DNA of 64,000 nucleotides from JAQBGV01 sp032128395 (GCA_032128395.1 JAQBGV010000184.1:58856-122855); one strand, 5' to 3'; counted from the first letter of the stretch, positions 48,667 to 59,086 are shown. Made by a program: numbers and translations. Notes: generated from the letters alone by a model not told the origin.

Positions 48667-51591
48667 ATGACGTCGCTGATCACCATCACGGTCCGTCACG
48701 ACCATGACCCGGCTCCGCGCCCGAACCCCGAGCTGGCCGCACTATTTCGGGAGCTTGGCGGAGGGTCCAACCTCCGCGCGACCCGCGATACCGTCTTCGC
48801 CTTTCGCTTCCCCGAGAGCGTCCTTTCCCACGACCTCGAACGGTTCGCCCGAGAGTTCCTGGGGGGATCCCCCGAGTGCGAGACGTTCGTCTGCCCCGGA
48901 CTCGATCTCCCCCCGCGGAAGAAGGACGAGGCCTCGGTCATCGTGCTCCGCCGCCCGGGGGTGATGGACCCGGTCGACGGAAGCGTCCGCCATGCGCTGC
49001 GCGATGCGGGATTCCCGGCGGATGAGATCGAGGTCCGGGTCGCTGTGCGCTTCCGGTTCGCCGGGAGCGGCCTCTCGTTCGGACGTGATGCGCTCGAGGC
49101 CCTCGCCGCCGGTCGGCTCGCGAACACGATCGTGGACGAGTGGAGTTCTGCGATCCCGGGGGAGCCGGATCGACTTCCCGATCCGTTTCGGGCGTTCCCC
49201 TCCGCTCCGACCGGTCGGGTCGAGGTCCCGCTCGTCGGACTCGGCGACGAGGACCTGCTCGCTCTTTCCAAGCGGGGGGGACTTTCGCTCGACCTCGATG
49301 AGATGCACGCGATCGAGCAGCACTTTGCGGAACTCGGGCGGGAGCCCACCGAGGCGGAGCTCGAGACGATCGCACAAACCTGGTCCGAGCACTGTTGTCA
49401 CAAGACCCTCACGGGACCGATCGACTACGACGGAGAACGCGTGGAGAACCTCCTCAAGGAGACGATCTTCGCCGTGACGCGCACCCTCGACCCTCCCTGG
49501 TGCTGGTCGGTCTTCCGAGACAACGCGGGGGTGATCGCAGTCGATGATGAGTGGGGCCTTTCCTTCAAGGTCGAGACCCACAACCACCCGAGCGCGCTCG
49601 AGCCGTACGGCGGGGCTGGCACCGGGATCGGCGGGGTGATCCGCGATACCCTCGGCACCGGCCTCGGCGCTCGTCCCGTACTGAACACCGACGTCTTCTG
49701 TTTCGCGCCCCTCGACATCTCCCCCGTGCAGCTCCCCCCCGGCACCCTCGCGCCGAGTCGCCTGCTCGCGGGGGTGGTCGCCGGCGTCCGCGACTACGGC
49801 AATCGCATGGGGATCCCGACCGCGAACGGGGCGATCCTCTTCCACCCCGGATACGTCGGGAATCCGCTCGTCTTCGCCGGTTCGGTCGGAGTGATCCGCC
49901 GGAGACACGTCGACAAAGAGGTGCTCCCCGAGGACCGGATCGTCGCGATCGGCGGCCGGACCGGGCGCGATGGGATCCATGGCGCGACCTTCAGCTCGCG
50001 GGAGCTCAGCGAGGAATCCGAGACCGTCTCGGGGGGTGCTGTGCAGATCGGCAATCCGATCGAAGAAAAGAAGGTGCTCGACGCTCTCCTCCGGGCTCGC
50101 GACGAGGGTCTCTACCGCTCGGTGACCGATTGCGGCGCGGGAGGATTTTCGAGCGCAGTGGGGGAGATGGGAGCGCAGACGGGCGCGGTGGTCCATCTCG
50201 ACCGTGCACCGCTGAAGTACCCCGGTCTCACCGCGACTGAGATCTGGATCTCGGAGGCCCAGGAGCGGATGGTTCTCGCGGTCCCACCCGAACGGCTCGA
50301 GAGACTCTTCGCGATCCTCGAGGAGGAAGAGGTGGAGGGGTGCGACCTCGGCACTTTTGCCTCCGATGGAATGCTGCGTCTCCATCACGAGGGGGAGCTC
50401 GTCGGCGAACTCGCCTGCTCCTTCCTCCACGACGGACGACCGAAGACCACGCACCGCGCCACCCGACCGGTTCGCCCATCCATCGTGCTTCCGGACGAGA
50501 GCATCTCCCCGTTCGAACTTCTCCCCACCCTCCTCGCGCACGGCAGTATCGCGAGCAAGGAGCGGGTGATCCGCCAGTACGATCACGAAGTCCAGGGGCA
50601 GCTCGTCCTCCGGCCGCTCGCGGGAGCAGATCTCGACGCGCCGATGGACGGTTGCGCCCTCGACCCGACCGGCGACCAATCCCACACCGCAGTGATCTCC
50701 TGCGGAATCACTCCGCTGGTCGGGGAGATCGATCCGTGGCAGATGGGAGCGTGGTCGGTCGACGAGGCGCTGCGCAACGCCATCGCGAGCGGGGGGACTC
50801 TGGACCGCGTCGCACTGCTCGACAACTTCGCCTGGGGTGACGTCCGGAATCCGGCGAACCTGGGGGCGCTCATCGAGTGTTCTCGCGGGGCGGCTGCGGC
50901 GGCCCTCGCTTGTGGAGCCCCCTTTGTCTCGGGCAAGGACTCGCTCCACAACACGTATCGATCGGGAGGGGTCGCCCGGTCGATCCCGGGAACCCTGCTC
51001 ATCTCCGCACTCAGTGTCGCCCCCGGACGACCGCGCGCTCCCGGGAGCGATCTCAAGCGGGTCGGGACAGCGCTCCTCCACGTGGGTCCTGCTCCGTCCG
51101 GCATCGGAGGGAGCCACGCCGAGTGGATCATGGGCGGATCGGGGGGAACCGTCCCCGAGTGGCAGCCCGATCTCGCCGCGCGCCTGCTTCGGTTCGTCGA
51201 GGCCCGAATCGCCGACGGTACAGTTCTCGCCGTGCACGACATTTCGGATGGAGGCTTGGCGGTCGCCGCCGCGGAGATGGCGTTCGGAGGCGATGGGGTC
51301 GGGCTCGCGCTCGATCTCAGTGCGCTCGCCGGAGAGGCGAGCGATGTGACGCCGGCGAGCCTGCTGTTCGGCGAAGGGCCGCATCGATTCCTGGTCGAGA
51401 TCGATCGCCACTCGGTCGAGCGATTCTCGGCCGGAGCCGCTGACGTTCCGATCACTGAGATCGGAGAATGCATCGCCCGAGACCAATTCGTGATTCGCAC
51501 GAACGGCGAAGAGTGGATCCGTTCCACGGTCCCCGATCTGAAGCGAGTCTGGTGCGGCGCGTTCGCCGCCGTCTGGCCGGAGGAGTCGTGA
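48667..51591 (+). CDS. purL: phosphoribosylformylglycinamidine synthase, PurS-PurL fusion
   Basis: 974 residues from ATG 48667. The N-terminal 200 residues contain PurS-like sequence: the second part (VIVLRRPGVMDPVDGSVRHALRDAGF...EVRVAVRFRF) is clearly PurS, and the first 75 residues look like a degenerate second copy. The PurL core follows: EAELETIAQTWSEHCCHKTL, FKVETHNHPSALEPYGGAGTGIGGVIRDTLGTG, DCGAGGFSSAVGEMG, VSGKDSLHN and HDISDGGLAVAAAEMAFGG. It converts FGAR to FGAM in purine synthesis, using ammonia from PurQ encoded next. No separate purS is needed. Confidence 0.93.
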   Translation: MTSLITITVRHDHDPAPRPNPELAALFRELGGGSNLRATRDTVFAFRFPESVLSHDLERFAREFLGGSPECETFVCPGLDLPPRKKDEASVIVLRRPGVMDPVDGSVRHALRDAGFPADEIEVRVAVRFRFAGSGLSFGRDALEALAAGRLANTIVDEWSSAIPGEPDRLPDPFRAFPSAPTGRVEVPLVGLGDEDLLALSKRGGLSLDLDEMHAIEQHFAELGREPTEAELETIAQTWSEHCCHKTLTGPIDYDGERVENLLKETIFAVTRTLDPPWCWSVFRDNAGVIAVDDEWGLSFKVETHNHPSALEPYGGAGTGIGGVIRDTLGTGLGARPVLNTDVFCFAPLDISPVQLPPGTLAPSRLLAGVVAGVRDYGNRMGIPTANGAILFHPGYVGNPLVFAGSVGVIRRRHVDKEVLPEDRIVAIGGRTGRDGIHGATFSSRELSEESETVSGGAVQIGNPIEEKKVLDALLRARDEGLYRSVTDCGAGGFSSAVGEMGAQTGAVVHLDRAPLKYPGLTATEIWISEAQERMVLAVPPERLERLFAILEEEEVEGCDLGTFASDGMLRLHHEGELVGELACSFLHDGRPKTTHRATRPVRPSIVLPDESISPFELLPTLLAHGSIASKERVIRQYDHEVQGQLVLRPLAGADLDAPMDGCALDPTGDQSHTAVISCGITPLVGEIDPWQMGAWSVDEALRNAIASGGTLDRVALLDNFAWGDVRNPANLGALIECSRGAAAAALACGAPFVSGKDSLHNTYRSGGVARSIPGTLLISALSVAPGRPRAPGSDLKRVGTALLHVGPAPSGIGGSHAEWIMGGSGGTVPEWQPDLAARLLRFVEARIADGTVLAVHDISDGGLAVAAAEMAFGGDGVGLALDLSALAGEASDVTPASLLFGEGPHRFLVEIDRHSVERFSAGAADVPITEIGECIARDQFVIRTNGEEWIRSTVPDLKRVWCGAFAAVWPEES

Positions 51592-52394
51592 TGAAATCCG
51601 CGATGAATTCGAGGCCACCCCTCGCTGTCGTGCTCCGCTCCGCGGGGACGAATTGCGATCGGGAGACGGTACGAGCGCTCGAGCTCGCTGGAGCGAGGGT
51701 CGAGTCGATCCATGTCAACCGGCTCGCGGCGGAACCGGAGCGGCTCGCCGAGGCCGCGATGCTTGCGATTCCCGGCGGCTTCACCTTCGGCGACGATGTC
51801 GCATCGGGCGCGGTCCTCGCTCACATCATCGACCGCAAGCTGCGCGCTCCACTCGAGCGATTCATCGCCGACGGAAAGCTGGTCATCGGAATCTGCAACG
51901 GGTTCCAGATCCTGGTCCGGCTCGGGATCCTCCCCGACGGGCCGGGACGTGCCGCTCTTCTCCCGAACCATTCCGGTCGCTTCGAGGATCGTTGGGTGAG
52001 GCTCCGGAGCGGACCTCGACCGACTCCATGGTTCGACGCGGAGACCGAGTATTTCGTCCCCGTCGCTCACGCAGAGGGACGTTTTGCTTGGTTCCCCGAG
52101 GGAGAGGATGTGCCATTCCCGAGCGATCAGGTGGCATTCCGATATCAGGGGGACGACGACCCCCCCCGGTATCCAGCGAACCCGAACGGTTCCTTCGAGG
52201 CGATCGCAGGGGTGACGAACCCCGCAGGGAACGTCCTTGGTCTGATGCCGCATCCGGAGCGATTCCTCGTCCCTGAGCACCATCCTGCGTGGATGCGCTA
52301 TCGCCGTGCCGATGGCTCGCCGCCGGAGGAGTCCGATCTTCCGGTCCCTCTCGGGCTCGAGATCTACCGCCGCGCGGTAGCATCTCTCGGCTAG
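51591..52394 (+). CDS. purQ: phosphoribosylformylglycinamidine synthase, glutaminase subunit
   Basis: 267 residues from ATG 51591, which shares one base with the purL stop (TGATG). A class I glutamine amidotransferase with nucleophile C102 in VIGICNGFQIL, the N-terminal VVLRSAGTNCDRE, IPGGFTFGDDVASG and the His-Glu pair in LMPHPERF. It supplies ammonia to PurL. Slightly longer than the typical 225-230 residues because of a loop (EEGEDVPFPSDQ region). Confidence 0.95.
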   Translation: MKSAMNSRPPLAVVLRSAGTNCDRETVRALELAGARVESIHVNRLAAEPERLAEAAMLAIPGGFTFGDDVASGAVLAHIIDRKLRAPLERFIADGKLVIGICNGFQILVRLGILPDGPGRAALLPNHSGRFEDRWVRLRSGPRPTPWFDAETEYFVPVAHAEGRFAWFPEGEDVPFPSDQVAFRYQGDDDPPRYPANPNGSFEAIAGVTNPAGNVLGLMPHPERFLVPEHHPAWMRYRRADGSPPEESDLPVPLGLEIYRRAVASLG

Positions 52395-52507
52395 ATCCTC
52401 TCGATTCCCACCTCGGCTCAGCCGAGCCGATGTTCAAGACTGGCCCCTTTCCGTCCGAAGAGTGGATGGACTCTCACTCCGCGTGAGGGCCAGGAAGGGT
52501 GGTCGAG

Positions 52508-55500
52508 ATGGTTCGGTGGATCCGCGGTTTCGCGATCGCGACTGCGGTCACAGTGGCGCTGGGAGGCGGAATCGGCTGCGGAACCGGGGGCATCTCCGAG
52601 GGTCGGCACGCCGAGAGCGCCAGGGACGGTGCACGGCTCCCGCTCGAACCCGAGGTACGCCCCGCCTCGTTCACCTCCCCGGAGTCGGACGGACCGACCG
52701 TCGACGCGATCTTCCCCGCGCGCAGCGGTCGAGGCACCTTCTACGTCGACTATCGCGTGACCGGTGTCCGGGGGCCCGCCGATCGAGTCGAACTCTGGGT
52801 GACCCCCGACCAGGGGGCGCACTGGCGACTCCTCGGATACGACCAGGACTGCCGGTCCCCGCACGAGGTGACGCTCGACGATGGCGACTGGGGACTGTGG
52901 TGGGTCGCTGGTGCGGGAGACGTACGTGGTGAGTATCCCGGTCCCGGAGACGCCCCCTCCCGGTGGATCACCGTCGACACCACGCCTCCCACGATCACAT
53001 TCGAGGCCGAGCGAGTGTGGGCGGAGTCGACCGCCGATGGCGGCCAGATCACCGTGGTCGAGGTCCCGTTCCGCGTCGAGGACCCTCATCTCGATCCGAG
53101 CAGCATCCACTGCGAGGTGATGAGAGAAAACGGCCCGTGGCGACCCGCTGAGGTCTCGGAGATGGCACTGCGCACTCGAGTCCCGGCTGGTACGACGATG
53201 ATCCGCATACGCGCCCGCGCCTGGGACGAACTCGGACACACGGCGACCGAGGAGACGACGATCCGACCCACGGACTATCTCGAACCCCCGAGCATCGCTT
53301 TCGTCGATCCTCCCCGTGACTGGATCGGTCAGGGAAACGTGCTCCGGCTCGGTTGGCGTGGGGCTTGGCCGTCCTACCCGAACGCCAGCGCAGTGCTCGA
53401 ACTCCGCACCGACGGATCGGAGTGGCGATCGATCGCCGCCGATCTGCCCGTCACCGGCAGCCATTCGTGGCGGGTTCCGAGCATCTCCGGTGATACCGCG
53501 AGGCTGCGCGTCCGACTGGTCGGCGGGAGCGCGGGCGAGGAGTCGCCTGCTGACACTGCGATCCTCCGGATCGACACCACCGCTCCGACCGCTCGACTGC
53601 TCGCTCCATCCGAGGGGCGTGGCGCGGAGATCCCGCTCCTCGTCGAGTCCGGGGACTGGGGCGGATCTGGGGTCGAGACCTTCGTCCTGTGGCGATGGGA
53701 TGGCACTCGCTGGGCATCGATGGGAGAGGCCCCGGCGGGGCCGTCGATTCAGTTCCGTCCCGGCGAGGTCGGAGAGCAGATCCTCTGGCTCGTCGCTCGC
53801 GATGCCGCGGGACTCGAGAGCGAAGGACCGCCGGTCGACCTCACGCATGCATTTACTCTGCTCGTTCGGGAGGACCGGAGGCAGATCGAACTCATCTCCT
53901 TCCAGAGCGGGGGGAGCTACCCCGCGGGAGGACGACATCTCGTTTTCTTCCGGTGGCACGGGGGTGACGACTTCGGGGTCGTCGTTCACCTCGAGTGGAG
54001 CCCCGATGATGGCGCGAACTGGGTCCGTCGAGGATCCGTGCCGGCGCGGGTCGGCCGAGTCGAGCTCGAGCTCCCACGCGAGGAGGTCGCCGCGGCGCGT
54101 GTGCGCGTCGTCGCCGAGGAGGTCGGCGGGCTGCGGTCCGAGCATCGCAGCGCGATGCCATTTCGGGTCGATGCAAGAGCCCCCGAAGTCGAGGTCACGG
54201 CCGTAGTACCCGACACCGGCAAGGGAACCGAAGTACATTTCGAGTTCCACGGGGACCGGTCGGACCCGGTCGCACGCGTCATTCTCTACCATCGCAAACC
54301 GGGTGAACCGCGCTGGCGACGCTTCCCTACCGACTTCACCCCTCGATCACCGCTGCGAGTCGAATTGCCACCCGGTTCAGCGGTGGAGCTGCGGGCGGTG
54401 GACGGCGCCGGGAATGAGGGGACCGCTCCCAACGCCGGGGTTGTGCCACGTACCGACCTGTATTCGCCGCTGCCCCCCGGGAAACCGTCGCTCGAGCTCC
54501 TCACGAAGGGCGGGAGATCCCTGATCGGGGGATCCCGTCACTACGTCTTCTGGAAGAGCGCGGGAGCGGTGACCGGTACCGTTCGGCTCGATGAGCGGAT
54601 CGGGATCGACGGTTCGTGGACCCCGATCGCGCGCGAACTTCCCACGGACGGGCGCGTGCTCTGGACCGCCCCCGAGGAGGACGGGACTCGAGTCTGGCTC
54701 CGCGTGGCGATGACGGGGCTGGAGGGCGAGGTCCACGCCGCCGTCGACGAGCCCTTCACGATCGATGGAAGCGTGCCGACCGCACTCTTCATGGGGCCCG
54801 AGCGATCGCGGGGGCGTTACACCATCTTCGAAGCGAGAGTTGCGGACCAAGATGGGATCGAGAGGCTCGAGGCGTGGGTGCGTCACGTGTCGATGCCGAA
54901 GTGGCGTCGAGTCGCCGAGTCTCGTGTCGGCCAGCTACTGCGCGCTGAGCTCGAGGACGGGATGTACCATGTGGTACTCGTTGCCATCGACCGCGCGGGA
55001 AATCGGAGTGAGACTCCGACCGTCGGTGGTGAGGGACAGGGGAACCTGCTCGTCGACACCGTGCCACCGTCCCTCATCGTCGACGAGCCGGGGGACGATC
55101 GTCGGCTCTTCAAACGCGGGGGGACCCTCATCGTTCGACCGCGCGTCACCGATGCGAACCTCAGTCCATTCCCCCTCGCGTTCCGCACCATCGTCGATGG
55201 CACACTCGAGGGGAAGGAACTGAAACGCTTCCACCCGAACGCGACCGAGTTCGCCTGGGTGCTCCCGACACGTCCCGGGGTCCACACCCTCGAGGTGATC
55301 GCCGAGGACCTGGCGGGGAACCGCGCGATACAGCGCATCCCCGTCACCGTGATCCCGACACCGCCGCGACCCTTGCTCGTCACCGATCCTGGGGGAGAGG
55401 TGCTCGCGGCCGGCGAGGAATTCTCCCTCGCGTGGACGTGTGAAGGGGTCGAGCCCGAGTGGCGAGGGGTCCGTCTCGAGATCACGACCGACGGAACTCG

Positions 55501-55705
55501 GTGGGACACGATCCTCGAGGCGCAGCCGGCGGACGGATCGGGGACCTGGCAGCTCCCCACCGTCGACTCCAATCGCTGTCGCCTCCGCATCCTGGTGACC
55601 GCCCCGGACGGGATGCGAGGCTCCTCGGAGACCGGGCCGTTCACGATTTCGTCCTCACCTCCGAAGGTCCGGGCGGGGGGAATTCGACCGGCGCAGAGAG
55701 ACTGA
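52508..55705 (+). CDS. giant lipoprotein with tandem Ig-like domains (A)
   Basis: 1065 residues from ATG 52508 (GTG 52499 is also in frame). A lipoprotein signal (IATAVTVALGGGIGC) precedes at least six beta-rich modules separated by recurrent joints of the form VDTTPPT, IDTTAPTARL, VDARAPEVEV, IDGSVPTALF and VDTVPPSLIV, typical of bacterial Ig-like or FlgD-like domains. Tryptophan-rich strands such as VELWVTPDQGAHWRLLG recur. No enzyme domain is seen. It is probably surface- or periplasm-exposed. The next gene is a paralogue of similar size. Confidence 0.8.
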   Translation: MVRWIRGFAIATAVTVALGGGIGCGTGGISEGRHAESARDGARLPLEPEVRPASFTSPESDGPTVDAIFPARSGRGTFYVDYRVTGVRGPADRVELWVTPDQGAHWRLLGYDQDCRSPHEVTLDDGDWGLWWVAGAGDVRGEYPGPGDAPSRWITVDTTPPTITFEAERVWAESTADGGQITVVEVPFRVEDPHLDPSSIHCEVMRENGPWRPAEVSEMALRTRVPAGTTMIRIRARAWDELGHTATEETTIRPTDYLEPPSIAFVDPPRDWIGQGNVLRLGWRGAWPSYPNASAVLELRTDGSEWRSIAADLPVTGSHSWRVPSISGDTARLRVRLVGGSAGEESPADTAILRIDTTAPTARLLAPSEGRGAEIPLLVESGDWGGSGVETFVLWRWDGTRWASMGEAPAGPSIQFRPGEVGEQILWLVARDAAGLESEGPPVDLTHAFTLLVREDRRQIELISFQSGGSYPAGGRHLVFFRWHGGDDFGVVVHLEWSPDDGANWVRRGSVPARVGRVELELPREEVAAARVRVVAEEVGGLRSEHRSAMPFRVDARAPEVEVTAVVPDTGKGTEVHFEFHGDRSDPVARVILYHRKPGEPRWRRFPTDFTPRSPLRVELPPGSAVELRAVDGAGNEGTAPNAGVVPRTDLYSPLPPGKPSLELLTKGGRSLIGGSRHYVFWKSAGAVTGTVRLDERIGIDGSWTPIARELPTDGRVLWTAPEEDGTRVWLRVAMTGLEGEVHAAVDEPFTIDGSVPTALFMGPERSRGRYTIFEARVADQDGIERLEAWVRHVSMPKWRRVAESRVGQLLRAELEDGMYHVVLVAIDRAGNRSETPTVGGEGQGNLLVDTVPPSLIVDEPGDDRRLFKRGGTLIVRPRVTDANLSPFPLAFRTIVDGTLEGKELKRFHPNATEFAWVLPTRPGVHTLEVIAEDLAGNRAIQRIPVTVIPTPPRPLLVTDPGGEVLAAGEEFSLAWTCEGVEPEWRGVRLEITTDGTRWDTILEAQPADGSGTWQLPTVDSNRCRLRILVTAPDGMRGSSETGPFTISSSPPKVRAGGIRPAQRD

Positions 55706-55864
55706 CACGGGGGCTTCTCCTCCTCCTTCTTCCATCCTGTCGTCCTCTCTCCGGGCACCTTGCTCCCCAATCCCCTCAGGAGACCCCTGTTCTCGATGTG
55801 CGGTGACGACGAGGGACGAGGCGTCGATACGCGTCCGGCGCGGGACTCCTTCACTCCAGTCCGG

Positions 55865-55870
55865 TACCAT
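55865..55870 (+). promoter_or_regulatory. possible -10 before giant lipoprotein B
   Basis: TACCAT, the same hexamer as the -10 of the rpe promoter, 31 nt before the TTG start. No clear -35 box. Confidence 0.2.
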
Positions 55871-55900
55871 GCGCCGGTCGCCCGGGGAGGGGAGGGGAGA

Positions 55901-58900
55901 TTGCGTCCGGCCCGTACGGAGAGTGTCCTCGAGGCCATCAGTCTCGGGCCCGCGATCTTCAGCATTCTGATCCTGCTCCCAGTCGTCTCGGGGTGTCAGG
56001 ACTGGGGGAACATACGTCCCCCTGAGCCAGAGACGATCCTCGAGCCGACCGAGGTACCGCTTCTCGTGCCGATCTCGATGGGTCCGGGGAAGCGGGCGCG
56101 CTTCGTCTCCGCACTCCCCCGACTGAAGGTCCGAGCCGCCCGTTCCCAGCTGCTCGTGTGGCACTCACTCCCCGGGACGTCCGATTGGAGCAGTGTCGAG
56201 CGGGAGGGGGATGGATCCAGCGGTTGGATCGACCTCTCGGCGGTAGGGGTCCATCTTCTCGCCGCGGCGCCGGCGGGTTCGCTCCCCGCGTCCGCGTCGG
56301 TCCAGATCACCGTGGATCGAGAGCCGCCATCCCTCGAGGTCCGATTCGAGAAGATGCGGAACTCCTCGCTGGCGGGGGCCTACTTCCGCCTCCACTGGCG
56401 CGCCGAGGATCCCAGGATCCGCGCCCGTGGTGTACGTCTCGAGTGGCGCGACCCGGTGATCGGAGAGTGGCAAGCCATCGCATCCGATCTCCGCTCCTCC
56501 GGAGTTCTCCAAGTGCCCTATCCTGCGGGGGACCTCGCCTCGCATCGGATCCGATTGATCGCCTCCGATCTCGCCGGGAACGAGACCAAGATCGAGGTGG
56601 GGCTCGGGGAGGCGTTCGACCGGATCAAGTGGCGAGCGGGAGCCGATGCTCCGATCGGGGCGATGAGCGATCGGACGACTTCAGGTTTGCAGCGGCATGA
56701 CCCCACTCCCGGAGGACCGCCGGCCCCGACCGCCGAGAGCCCGACGACGGTAACCCCGACCGGCGCATCCCCGACTGGCGTGATTCCGACCGCCGCGATC
56801 CCGTGGCCGGTGCGCCCCGGCGAATGGATCGCGGGGGGAGAGCGGCTCCCGGCGCCGGTCCGCGGACCCGTCCACCTGCTCGCTCCCGACGGGACCAGCC
56901 GCCTGCTCCCGCGCGAAGGAAACACCATCTTGCTCCCACGGGAGACCGGCTTCCCGTACCGGCTCGAGGGGGGCGGGCGTCGCTCTCCCGAGTTCACACT
57001 CGATTCCGACGCGCCCGAAGTTCGGCTGACGAAGGCGCAGCCCGGCCGCGAAACGGTGGTGCTCGAGTGGTCGGTGACCGATCTCGCCGAAGTGGGTGGG
57101 GTCCGAACGCTCCTGCGGGTCGAGGGGGACGCCGGGGTTCTCCCCACGATCGAGTTGGTGGCGTCCCCTCAGACGGTTCCGCTCCGGCCGGGGGCGTACC
57201 GCTTGCTGATCGAGGCTCGCGATGCGCGGGGGAACTCCGCGCATACCGAGACGATGGCCGTGCGGATCGGAGAAGTACCCCCCGGAGTGCGCGATCTCAC
57301 CGGCGAAACGATCGCCGGCGGCAGGAGCCGCTACCTCCTCCTCGATTCCGGCGGGGCGAATGGAACGATCGAGCTGCGGGCGCGGAAGATCCCGGAGGGG
57401 GAAGTGTTCGAGATCGGTCGGGTCGATGCGGGAACGCGGATGATCCTCTGGGAAGTCCCCCCGATCGACGGCGAGTTCCAACTGGAGATCGCATGGAACG
57501 GTGCAGCGGGGGAACCGCGCGTGAGACTGCTGAACCCCACGTTCCGGATCGATGCGACCCCGCCGCGTTGCGAAGTCGTGCTCGCCCGCGCAGATGTCCA
57601 GGACACGATCCGGGCCGAGCTACGCGGCGAGCCGGGGATCGAACTGATCGGACTTCATCGCCGTCGCGGGAATGACCTTCCTTGGGAGACCCTGCGCGAT
57701 GGATGGCTCGCGGTGCCCGGCGGAGAAGCCGAAGGCGGAGACGGCCTCGTCGTCGAGGTGGACACGCTCTCCTGGGACGAGGGAGAGTGGTGGGTCGGCG
57801 CGCTCCTCCGCGATTCGAGAGGGATCCTCGGCGAAGAACCTCACCTGTTTCCGGCGATCCGGGTCGACCGTACACCTCCCTTGCTCGGCGAGCTCCAGCT
57901 CCCCCCGGCCCACGAAGGGGTGCCCCTCCGGGACGTGCTAAAGCTCGAGGAAGCCCCGGCCACCCACGCGGTGACCTGGATCGGACCGGATGGAGCTCGG
58001 TCGATCACGGTCGACCTGGTGCCTCGGGGGGATGGGATCTCCATCGATCTTTCCGGTCTCCCGGCTGGAGATGGACGCCTCGAGATTCGCGTAGCGGATG
58101 CGGCGGGGAACGAGAGCACCGTCATCCGTGACCTCGTGGTGCGGCCGGCACTCCGCTCGCCGCTGGTGATCCTGCCCGCGGGTTCGGCGGTGCCGCCTGG
58201 GGACGAAATCTTCATCGAAGTGCCGCTCGCTCCCGATCACCCCGACACCGGGAGTACGGACGGAGAGGGGAGCCCGGAACTCCGACTCCTCGACGAGAGG
58301 GGAAATCTCCGAGCGCAGTGGCCCCTCGCGCAGGGACGTCGAGTCTCGATCGTCGCCCCCAGGGTCGCGGGAAACTACCGGGTCGAGGCGGGTCCGCGCG
58401 GTGGCGTTCCGTTCCGCGGTGGAGTGGTGAGTTTCCGAGTCGATCCTTCGATCGACCCGGAGGAGCGGATCCGGGAGCTGGTGATCTCGGTGCGCGATTG
58501 GGAGGGGCGCCGCCATCGCGGGGTGCCGACGGCGAGTCTCGAAGGGGAGCGGCGAGCGCTCATCGAGGAGATTGGGCACGAACTCGAGCTCGATGCCCGA
58601 TCGGAGCGTTTGCGTCGTGCGATCGCTCGCCTCCACCTCGGGGCCGTCCCGCCACGGCGCGACCTCGCGGCGGAGGTCCTGAACGAGGGGCTCCGTCTCC
58701 CTCTCGGCGATGCGGCGCGGGCAGCGCTCCTCAACGACTTGGCGGTCCTCACCCTCGCCACCGACGAGGTTCGGGCGTGGGAACTCCTCCGCCTCGCGGT
58801 GAAACTAGACCCGACCGCGGGCCGACACCGGAATCTTGGAGACGTCTCGCTGCGTCTCGGCCGGACTCTGGAAGCGACGATCGAGTACGCCGCCGCGGTG

Positions 58901-59086
58901 ACGACCGATCCGAGCGAAACCACAGCACGGGAGCGGTGGGCGCGCGCGGCGGCCCGCCTCGGGCCGCAGGACCGTGAGTCTGCGCGCCGGACGCTCGACG
59001 GTTGGATCGAACGGGGCCTGGTCTCCCAGGTCGATGCGGAACATTTGCGGAGCATCGTCGACGGTCGGTCGGGCGACACGTGGTGA
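55901..59086 (+). CDS. giant lipoprotein with tandem Ig-like domains (B)
   Basis: 1061 residues from TTG 55901, chosen because GGGGAGGGGAGGGGAGA lies directly upstream and the resulting start gives a lipoprotein signal (LGPAIFSILILLPVVSGC); the frame is open to ATG 55760. The body resembles protein A: joints VDREPPSLEV, LDSDAPEVRL, IDATPPRCEV and VDRTPPLLGE between beta-rich modules. A PT-rich linker lies near residues 270-300. The last 170 residues are helical with a TPR-like pattern (LLRLAVKLDPTAGRHRNLGDVSLRLGRTLEA). Its stop overlaps the recJ start. The role is unknown. Confidence 0.78.
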   Translation: MRPARTESVLEAISLGPAIFSILILLPVVSGCQDWGNIRPPEPETILEPTEVPLLVPISMGPGKRARFVSALPRLKVRAARSQLLVWHSLPGTSDWSSVEREGDGSSGWIDLSAVGVHLLAAAPAGSLPASASVQITVDREPPSLEVRFEKMRNSSLAGAYFRLHWRAEDPRIRARGVRLEWRDPVIGEWQAIASDLRSSGVLQVPYPAGDLASHRIRLIASDLAGNETKIEVGLGEAFDRIKWRAGADAPIGAMSDRTTSGLQRHDPTPGGPPAPTAESPTTVTPTGASPTGVIPTAAIPWPVRPGEWIAGGERLPAPVRGPVHLLAPDGTSRLLPREGNTILLPRETGFPYRLEGGGRRSPEFTLDSDAPEVRLTKAQPGRETVVLEWSVTDLAEVGGVRTLLRVEGDAGVLPTIELVASPQTVPLRPGAYRLLIEARDARGNSAHTETMAVRIGEVPPGVRDLTGETIAGGRSRYLLLDSGGANGTIELRARKIPEGEVFEIGRVDAGTRMILWEVPPIDGEFQLEIAWNGAAGEPRVRLLNPTFRIDATPPRCEVVLARADVQDTIRAELRGEPGIELIGLHRRRGNDLPWETLRDGWLAVPGGEAEGGDGLVVEVDTLSWDEGEWWVGALLRDSRGILGEEPHLFPAIRVDRTPPLLGELQLPPAHEGVPLRDVLKLEEAPATHAVTWIGPDGARSITVDLVPRGDGISIDLSGLPAGDGRLEIRVADAAGNESTVIRDLVVRPALRSPLVILPAGSAVPPGDEIFIEVPLAPDHPDTGSTDGEGSPELRLLDERGNLRAQWPLAQGRRVSIVAPRVAGNYRVEAGPRGGVPFRGGVVSFRVDPSIDPEERIRELVISVRDWEGRRHRGVPTASLEGERRALIEEIGHELELDARSERLRRAIARLHLGAVPPRRDLAAEVLNEGLRLPLGDAARAALLNDLAVLTLATDEVRAWELLRLAVKLDPTAGRHRNLGDVSLRLGRTLEATIEYAAAVTTDPSETTARERWARAAARLGPQDRESARRTLDGWIERGLVSQVDAEHLRSIVDGRSGDTW

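Noticed and set aside
48742..51618. 958-codon open frame on the minus strand opposite purL
   Set aside because: It mirrors purL exactly in extent; purL has full family homology. Long antisense frames are expected in GC-rich genes and this one shows no protein-like motifs.
55760..55900. ATG 55760 as the start of giant lipoprotein B
   Set aside because: Residues before TTG 55901 are non-coding in style, and the lipoprotein signal would be buried 60 residues inside the protein.
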